In this document: positions 7,012 to 11,064 of the stretch, one piece after another
Position numbering within the stretch: position 1 is the stretch's first letter
How the letters are laid out: every line of letters starts with the position of its first letter
Assembly: GCA_947447385.1 (NCBI GenBank)
Contig: CANFKN010000030.1
Span: 1-11,064 of the forward strand
From: Microbacteriaceae bacterium
GTDB taxonomy: Bacteria; Actinomycetota; Actinomycetes; Actinomycetales; Microbacteriaceae
Length of the DNA: 11,064 bases
Direction of reading: 5' to 3'
Translations under genes and position numbers: made by a program
Notes under the pieces: model-generated
Databases searched by the model: none
What the model was told of the DNA's origin: nothing
What the model saw: the letters and a program-made list of their open reading frames with translations, nothing else

Positions 7012-7025
7012 TCGTAACTTTACGA
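7012..7025. repeat. 14-bp dyad upstream of the metY promoter
   Basis: TCGTAA and TTACGA form a perfect 6-bp inverted repeat around CT, about 17 bases upstream of the predicted metY -35. It could be an operator half-site pair or a weak hairpin. Its right arm runs into the CGACAGTCG dyad at 7023-7031. Confidence 0.35.
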
Positions 7026-7027
7026 CA

Positions 7028-7065
7028 GTCGTTCTGAGTTGCGACGGTCGTTCTGAGTTGCGCCG
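7028..7065. repeat. Two tandem 19-bp direct repeats, with CGACNGTCG dyads
   Basis: The units 7028-7046 and 7047-7065 share 18 of 19 bases (GTCGTTCTGAGTTGCGACG against the same with CCG at the end). Two short dyads, CGACAGTCG (7023-7031) and CGACGGTCG (7042-7050), recur at the same 19-bp period. The array lies between the amidohydrolase stop and the metY promoter, upstream of the predicted -35, a position suited to an activator or co-operative repressor. No regulator can be named from sequence. Confidence 0.6.
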
Positions 7066-7070
7066 GCGAA

Positions 7071-8291
7071 CTAGGCTCCGGCTGCCTCGTTCAACGTGTC
7101 AAATGCCAATGAAGCCAGAAGTGCTGCAGCATCGGGCATAACGGTGTCGTTGAAGCGAACTTTTTCAGAGTGATTGTTTGGTGCGGTGTTTGGGTCAAGT
7201 TCAGTCGGGCAAGCGCCAACGAACACAAACGCGCCAGGAATCTCTTTGAGCACCGAAGCGAAGTCTTCGCCACCTGGTGTCGGGTCTTTCAAATTAACGT
7301 TGCGACCTTCGCCGAGAACCTGTGGCGCGATGCGCTCAACTCGGTCAACTGCCTTGTCGTCGTTGTAAAGCACTTTGGTCGCGTGCCCTTGGCCGTTGTC
7401 GATGACAATTTCAACCTCGACACCGTAGGCATCAGCGATGCCGTTAAGCAGACGGCTAAGCACGGCACGCACCTTTTCAAAGTGCGCGTCGCTAAAGGTG
7501 CGAATCGTTGCACCAAAGCTGGCTTCAGCAGGGGTTACGTTGCTGGTGCCGTCGTTGCCTGCCTTTACCCAGCAAACGTTCACGATGGTTGGGTCAAGCT
7601 GACTTAGCTCACGGTTGATTGCGGGTTGCAGGCTCGCGATCATCTGAGCCATCACTGAGATTGGGTCTTTAGAAAGCCAAGGCATTGATCCGTGGCCACC
7701 AGCGCCCTTAACAGTCACCTTCACGTCACCGGCAGATGCCATCAGTGCACCCTTGCGAGTGCCAAAAATGCCCGACTGATACATCGAGAACACGTGAACA
7801 CCATAGGCGGCAATTGGCTTGACGCCTTCAACTAGGTGAGACCCTTCGGCCAGCATCACATCGGCGCCACCGTTGCCCTCTTCGCCAGGCTGAAACCAAA
7901 ACAAAACGTTGCCAGCAAGTTGGTCACGGTGGGTGTGAACGAGGTGAGCTGCGCCGATGCCTATCGACATGTGAAGGTCGTGACCACAGGCGTGCATTGC
8001 GCCATTGGTTGAGGCAAAACTTTCGCCGCTCTCTTCAATAACCGGCAGTGCGTCCATGTCGGCGCGAATCAAAACGGTTGGCCCAGGCTTAGCGCCACGA
8101 ATCAGCAGAGTCACCGAACTCAAGTCTTTGCCGAGGTTAATTTCACCCAAACCCTCAATGCGCTCAAGCACCGCCGCCTGTGTCAGTGGCAAGTGCAAGC
8201 CAACCTCTGGAATCTGGTGAAAAGCCTGTCGGTTTGCCTGCATGAATGGCAAATATTCGCGCGCTTCGGCGGCTAGAGCTGAGTAGTCCAT
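7071..8291 (-). CDS. M20 family metal-dependent amidohydrolase (N-acyl amino acid hydrolase type)
   Basis: This 406-residue enzyme of the M20D subfamily (hippurate hydrolase, IAA-amino acid hydrolase and N-acetyl amino acid deacetylase relatives) hydrolyses amide bonds of N-acylated amino acids or similar compounds with a binuclear metal centre. Visible elements are RADMDALP with Asp78, MHACGHD with metal ligands Cys102 and His104, QPGEEG with catalytic Glu135 and ligand Glu136, His164 in GVHVF, GAGGHGSMP (196-204) in the lid/dimerisation domain, PGGEDF late in the protein, and the final ligand His374 in NNHSEKVRF. All expected ligands are present, so it should be active; the substrate is unknown. 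There is no signal peptide, so it is cytosolic. The start at 8291 has no Shine-Dalgarno but lies six bases after a -10-like CATACT. It runs in the same direction as metY-metX, 172 bases upstream of metY. Confidence 0.88.
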   Translation of the reverse strand: MDYSALAAEAREYLPFMQANRQAFHQIPEVGLHLPLTQAAVLERIEGLGEINLGKDLSSVTLLIRGAKPGPTVLIRADMDALPVIEESGESFASTNGAMHACGHDLHMSIGIGAAHLVHTHRDQLAGNVLFWFQPGEEGNGGADVMLAEGSHLVEGVKPIAAYGVHVFSMYQSGIFGTRKGALMASAGDVKVTVKGAGGHGSMPWLSKDPISVMAQMIASLQPAINRELSQLDPTIVNVCWVKAGNDGTSNVTPAEASFGATIRTFSDAHFEKVRAVLSRLLNGIADAYGVEVEIVIDNGQGHATKVLYNDDKAVDRVERIAPQVLGEGRNVNLKDPTPGGEDFASVLKEIPGAFVFVGACPTELDPNTAPNNHSEKVRFNDTVMPDAAALLASLAFDTLNEAAGA

Positions 8292-8297
8292 GGCAAA

Positions 8298-8303
8298 AGT
8301 ATG
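8298..8303 (-). promoter_or_regulatory. Candidate -10 element for a leaderless amidohydrolase transcript
   Basis: CATACT on the minus strand (4 of 6 to TATAAT) is followed by exactly six bases and then the amidohydrolase ATG. No clear -35 is visible. It lies back to back with the ung promoter within a 36-bp intergenic gap. Confidence 0.35.
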
Positions 8304-8315
8304 ACACGGGCAACC

Positions 8316-8321
8316 TACAAT
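8316..8321 (+). promoter_or_regulatory. -10 element for a leaderless ung transcript
   Basis: TACAAT matches TATAAT at 5 of 6 positions and is followed by six bases (TTATTT) before ATG 8328. This is the spacing expected if transcription begins at the start codon. No Shine-Dalgarno is present. This is the strongest of the leaderless candidates here, and it argues against the upstream ATG at 8301, which would precede the -10. Confidence 0.6.
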
Positions 8322-8327
8322 TTATTT

Positions 8328-9032
8328 ATGTTCTTTGAGGCGATGCACCCAGGCTGGCAAAGCTTGCTTGTCGATCAAAAAATTGCACTCGAAGCGATCG
8401 AATTAGCGCTTGACATTGCGCGGCTGCCTGCCGATGGCGCCGCAGGGGCATCCGAGCGATTTTTGCCTGCCCCGCAGCTCGTAATGCGCGCCTTCGAAAC
8501 TGATCCTGCTGAGATTCGTGTGTTGATTGTTGGGCAAGACCCATACCCAACCCCTGACCACGCAATTGGTTTGGCATTTGCCTGCCCGATGCACATCAAA
8601 CCGCAACCGCGCAGTCTGCAAAACATTCGCGCCGAGCTTTCTAGCGACCTCAGCGTTTCACCCGAGGTGGCTGAAGCAATTGACCTTGCCAGCTGGGCAG
8701 ATAGGGGAGTCATGCTGCTCAATCGCACCCTCACCGTTGCGCCTGGCGCCACTCACTCTCATTTGAAACTCGGATGGCTCACCTTCACAGCCACTGCCAT
8801 CGAGCGACTCGCGGTTTTGCGTGGTGAGCAACTCATGGCGGTTCTTTGGGGCAAGCCGGCCCACAGCGTGGTGGGTTTGCTCGAACCAGAGATCGGCCAC
8901 GCCAACGTTTTGACCGCCGCTCACCCCAGCCCGCTGTCGGCTAGGCGCGGGTTTTTTGGCAGCAAACCGTTCAGCCAAGTGAACCGTTTGCTGGTCGAAA
9001 AGGGGCTTGAACCGATAGATTGGATTAGTTAG
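8328..9032 (+). CDS. ung: Uracil-DNA glycosylase, family 1
   Basis: This enzyme removes uracil from DNA by cleaving the N-glycosidic bond, starting base-excision repair of deaminated cytosine or misincorporated dUMP. From ATG 8328 the protein has 234 residues and begins MFFEAMHPGWQSLL, matching the usual family N-terminus. It carries the water-activating motif GQDPYPTPDHA with catalytic Asp71 and Tyr73 (the PYPTP form is typical of actinobacteria, where PYHGP is common elsewhere), the uracil-binding LLNRTL with Asn132, and the DNA-intercalation loop HPSPLSARRGFFGSKPFS with His199. All catalytic residues are present. An ATG at 8301 would add nine residues but lies upstream of the TACAAT -10 element. 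The GNAT gene follows nine bases after the stop, so the two probably form an operon. Confidence 0.96.
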   Translation: MFFEAMHPGWQSLLVDQKIALEAIELALDIARLPADGAAGASERFLPAPQLVMRAFETDPAEIRVLIVGQDPYPTPDHAIGLAFACPMHIKPQPRSLQNIRAELSSDLSVSPEVAEAIDLASWADRGVMLLNRTLTVAPGATHSHLKLGWLTFTATAIERLAVLRGEQLMAVLWGKPAHSVVGLLEPEIGHANVLTAAHPSPLSARRGFFGSKPFSQVNRLLVEKGLEPIDWIS

Positions 9033-9035
9033 GAG
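9031..9035 (+). promoter_or_regulatory. Shine-Dalgarno AGGAG for the GNAT gene, overlapping the ung stop
   Basis: AGGAG sits six bases before GTG 9042 and shares its first two bases with the ung stop TAG (9030-9032). It fixes the GTG start of the acetyltransferase and suggests translational coupling with ung. Confidence 0.75.
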
Positions 9036-9041
9036 TGACCT

Positions 9042-9611
9042 GTGGCACTTGATTCAGAATCGCGTTGGCGTTTAGTTCGCAAAGCAAAACTCAAGCCGGT
9101 TGAACCAGAGGGCGAAATCACCATTCGCCAAGCTGTGGTGACCGACCTTGGTGGCGTTCTCGAAATCTATAACTTCTATGTGAAGAACAGTGCTGTCACC
9201 TTTGACATTGAGCCGATGACGCTCACTGATTGGCGCGAAAAGTTCGACTGGCTCACCGGTTTGAAGATGCCATTCTTGGTCGCGGTTAGCCCGAGCGGTC
9301 AACTTTTGGGTTTTGCCTATGTTGCACCATGGCGCGCCAAAGCTGCCTATCGTCGCACCGTTGAAGACAGCATCTATTTGCGACCAGCTGCCATTGGCAA
9401 GCGCGTCGGCACTCGCCTAATGCAAGAACTTCTCACCGCAGCAAAAGCAGCGGGTGTGCGTGAAGTCGTTGCTGTGATCTCAGATCGAGGCGCTGATGCT
9501 TCGATTCAGCTGCACAAATCTTTTGGCTTCAAGAGCCAAGGTCACCTAGCAAAAGTGGGGTTCAAGTTTGAGCGTTGGCTCGGCACCGTTTTGCTTCAAA
9601 AAAGTTTGTAA
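9042..9611 (+). CDS. GNAT family N-acetyltransferase, phosphinothricin/methionine-sulfone acetyltransferase (PAT/MnaT) type
   Basis: This 189-residue cytosolic acetyltransferase most resembles the PAT/YncA group, which acetylate the amino group of small amino-acid-like molecules such as phosphinothricin, methionine sulfone or methionine sulfoximine. After a 25-residue basic N-terminal extension, the domain runs from ITIRQAVVTDL (26-36) through GFAYVAPWRAKAAYRRTVEDSIYL (90-113; this segment is highly characteristic, with Glu108 at the usual catalytic position) to SIQLHKSFGFKSQGHLAKVGFKFERW near the C-terminus. The acetyl-CoA pyrophosphate loop is IGKRVGTRL (118-126). The usual first Arg/Gln is Ile118 and the first Gly is Arg121, which may weaken cofactor binding or reflect a divergent subgroup. 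The GTG start is supported by AGGAG. The substrate is not known. Confidence 0.85.
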   Translation: MALDSESRWRLVRKAKLKPVEPEGEITIRQAVVTDLGGVLEIYNFYVKNSAVTFDIEPMTLTDWREKFDWLTGLKMPFLVAVSPSGQLLGFAYVAPWRAKAAYRRTVEDSIYLRPAAIGKRVGTRLMQELLTAAKAAGVREVVAVISDRGADASIQLHKSFGFKSQGHLAKVGFKFERWLGTVLLQKSL

Positions 9612-9650
9612 CTGCTGAAATCTTCTCAGTTCAAATTCAGACTATTCACC

Positions 9651-9656
9651 TAGGGT
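9651..9656 (+). promoter_or_regulatory. TAGGGT: -10-like element or Shine-Dalgarno before the S8 peptidase gene
   Basis: TAGGGT fits TANNNT and ends six bases before GTG 9663, the spacing seen at other starts here. The same bases contain AGGG (9652-9655), seven bases before the GTG, which would serve as a ribosome-binding site. The two readings cannot be separated from sequence, but either supports the GTG 9663 start. The 51-bp gap after the GNAT gene holds no clear terminator. Confidence 0.4.
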
Positions 9657-9662
9657 TAAACA

Positions 9663-10982
9663 GTGATTTATAGAAACTTGTCGCGCAACGTCGCGATTAT
9701 TGCCGGTCTAGCGCTGGTTGCAACGACCGCTGTTATTGCAACTGGCACTGCCAACGCTGCTTCGCGCACCTCGGCCGCCGAAGCTTATTTGGCGCAGATT
9801 CAAAAAGTGGATGTTGCCGGCCTCGTCATCAAGTTTCGCGAAGGCGTGAACCCACTTGCGCCTAACGGCGACGTGACCGCAGCTAACTTCGCAGGCATCA
9901 ACCTTGTGCCTCGCGCAGGCTTGGGTCTCAACATGTATTCGGTAAGTTTTGCATCGCCGGTTACCAAGCCTCAAATTGCAACCGCAATGGCTAATCTTGC
10001 CCGCAGCCCAAAAGTTGAATTTGTCTCACCTGACCAGATCATCAAACTTCAGCCAACTGCACACGTTGCAGCTAAGACTGCCTCAATCGGCTTCACACCT
10101 AGAACGGTCTCGTCAACTTGGGCCAAGTCGGCAACGGCAACTCGCTCTCTTTCAGTTAGTGATGCCTGGTCGGTGGCTAACCCTAAGCGCGCTGCACTGT
10201 TGCTAACCTGGGCCAAACCTGCCTCGTTGCACGGTGGCACCTTTGTTGGCTATGAAATCGAGCAGAGCTCGAACAACGGCAGAAGCTTCACCAAAATTGT
10301 CACGAACACCAAGTCGGCAGCGCGTCGATATGTGGTAGCTGGCTCTATTCGCGCTGGCGTGAAATATTTTTACCGAGTTCGCGCGCTCACCAAAGTGGGT
10401 GGAGCTCTCAAACGCGGCCTTGCTTCGGCCAAAGCCTCGGCAACGGCAACGACAGCACCGCAAACTCCGGTATTTGTCGGCAGCGATGAAGTAAAGAACT
10501 CAGTTTCTCCAACCTGGTTGCCACAAAATGTGACTCAACGTGGCGGTCTGCCAGTGACCTACACGGTTACCGCTTCTGCCAGTGGCCAAAGCGATGTCAC
10601 TTGCCAACCAGCTAACTCAACTACTTATTCGTGCGCGTTGACTGGTCTAACCGAAGGCAAGACCTACCGCGCGACTGTCACGGCAACGAACACTCGTGGT
10701 TCAGTGACTAGCCTGCCGACAACAACTGTGACTGACCCTATGTTCAACCACCAGTGGTATCTAAACGGCACCTACGGAATCAACGTTGAAAATGCTTGGT
10801 CATTCAATAAGGGAATTTACGTTGCAAACAACCAGCCAAAACGCGTAACTGTTGCAGTTATCGACACCGGTTTCACAGCGCACCCAGATCTTGATAACCA
10901 GTACATCAAAGAGGGTGGAAAAGTTTATGGTTATGACTTCGTAACCAACCACGTCAAGTCAGCAAACCCCAAGCCAACCTAG
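9663..10982 (+). CDS. Secreted S8 (subtilisin-like) serine peptidase, 5' part, ending at an in-frame TAG
   Basis: Residues 1-33 are a Sec signal peptide (basic start, hydrophobic core from about 10 to 28, ANA cleavage site). Residues about 48-130 resemble an I9-like propeptide (VAGLVIKFREG through VEFVSPDQIIKL). Two fibronectin-III-like domains follow, at about 163-260 and 265-355; the second has Cys314 and Cys324, which could form a disulfide. The catalytic domain begins at about DPMFNHQWYLNGTYGINVENAW (358-379) and contains catalytic Asp401 in VAVIDTGFTAHPDL. The frame then stops at TAG 10980-10982 (residue 440), before the His and Ser motifs. The codons after it continue in the same frame as typical S8 sequence, so this is a broken or base-substituted gene rather than a natural end. 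Without read-through, the product would be a secreted FN3 protein with no protease activity. Confidence 0.8.
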   Translation: MIYRNLSRNVAIIAGLALVATTAVIATGTANAASRTSAAEAYLAQIQKVDVAGLVIKFREGVNPLAPNGDVTAANFAGINLVPRAGLGLNMYSVSFASPVTKPQIATAMANLARSPKVEFVSPDQIIKLQPTAHVAAKTASIGFTPRTVSSTWAKSATATRSLSVSDAWSVANPKRAALLLTWAKPASLHGGTFVGYEIEQSSNNGRSFTKIVTNTKSAARRYVVAGSIRAGVKYFYRVRALTKVGGALKRGLASAKASATATTAPQTPVFVGSDEVKNSVSPTWLPQNVTQRGGLPVTYTVTASASGQSDVTCQPANSTTYSCALTGLTEGKTYRATVTATNTRGSVTSLPTTTVTDPMFNHQWYLNGTYGINVENAWSFNKGIYVANNQPKRVTVAVIDTGFTAHPDLDNQYIKEGGKVYGYDFVTNHVKSANPKPT

Positions 10983-11064
10983 AGTCCAACCAATGACAAA
11001 GAAGGCTGGGATGCCGATCCTGCCGACCCAGGTGACTACGATGCGTTCAAGCACAGCTCGTGGC
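10983..11064 (+). pseudogene. Continuation of the S8 peptidase beyond the in-frame stop, cut by the window edge
   Basis: In the same frame as the upstream half, 10983-11064 reads SPTNDKEGWDADPADPG followed by DYDAFKHSSW. This is the acidic Asp/Pro-rich calcium-loop-like stretch that in secreted S8 peptidases leads to the HGTHVAG motif with the catalytic His. That motif would fall just past the right edge. No other stop occurs in these 27 codons. A single base change of TAG (for example to CAG or AAG) restores one continuous reading frame, so a nonsense mutation or a sequencing error is the simplest explanation. Confidence 0.75.

Noticed and set aside
7012..7065. CRISPR-like or REP array upstream of metY
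   Set aside because: There are only two units, directly adjacent, with no spacers and no neighbouring cas genes.
6899..7070. Known SAM riboswitch upstream of metY
   Set aside because: I could not find the conserved core of SAM-I, SAM-II or SAM-IV in the minus-strand reading. The nested repeat has a different layout. A covariance-model search would be decisive.
7170..7607. 145-codon plus-strand frame opposite the amidohydrolase
   Set aside because: It lies wholly within the amidohydrolase coding region, which has intact metal-ligand motifs; it has no recognisable domain and looks like a shadow frame.
8301..8327. ATG 8301 as the ung start
   Set aside because: It precedes the TACAAT -10 element, which ends six bases before ATG 8328, and the added residues are not part of the family N-terminus.
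8326..8978. Long antisense reading frames opposite ung
   Set aside because: They overlap a gene with complete catalytic motifs, show no recognisable domains or ribosome-binding sites, and are explained by the codon bias of ung on the other strand.
10980..10982. Programmed read-through or recoding of TAG in the S8 gene
   Set aside because: No special downstream stem or context is visible, and TAG is an ordinary stop for several other genes here. A mutation or base error is simpler.

Overview
The window looks like a chromosomal segment of an actinobacterium, most likely a small-genome member of the Microbacteriaceae (the freshwater Luna type is my best guess). This rests on actinobacterial-style proteins (a GQDPYPTP uracil-DNA glycosylase, a GT87-type mannosyltransferase, a MetX/MetY pair), mid-range GC content, very tight packing, and several start codons placed exactly six bases after a -10-like hexamer, as in leaderless transcripts. 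The taxonomic call is inference. I see no tRNA, rRNA, CRISPR array, insertion sequence or phage gene.

Layout, left to right. (1) A CNNM/CBS membrane protein on + (to 1066), probably following a paralogue whose last codons enter at the left edge. Its stop overlaps the stop of a convergent OYE-family ene-reductase (1063-2142, -). (2) Divergent from the latter, across about 42 bp, is a two-gene + unit: an ADP-dependent NAD(P)H-hydrate dehydratase (2185-2991) and a polytopic GT-C/GT87-like glycosyltransferase (3015-4292). (3) A - strand block for methionine synthesis by direct sulfhydrylation: metY (5600-6898) then metX (4301-5506). A 16-bp perfect hairpin lies between them, and a 172-bp structured control region lies upstream of metY. 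Upstream again is an M20 amidohydrolase (7071-8291, -). (4) A + unit of ung (8328-9032) and a PAT-like GNAT acetyltransferase (9042-9611). (5) A secreted S8 serine peptidase (from 9663) carrying two fibronectin-III-like domains between propeptide and catalytic domain. An in-frame TAG at 10980-10982 interrupts it, although the frame clearly continues as S8 sequence to the right edge.

How the genes work together. MetX makes O-acetylhomoserine and MetY converts it with sulfide to homocysteine. The other genes are housekeeping: nicotinamide-cofactor repair, uracil excision, lipid or envelope glycosylation, ene reduction, and N-acyl amino acid hydrolysis.

The part most worth a second look is the metY upstream region (6899-7070). 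It contains a three-tier nested inverted repeat whose outer arm covers the metY ribosome-binding region, a -35/-10 pair at exact 17-bp spacing overlapping that repeat, and two tandem 19-bp repeats each holding a CGACNGTCG dyad. I do not recognise it as a known SAM riboswitch. It may be an undescribed methionine-control element or a DNA operator.
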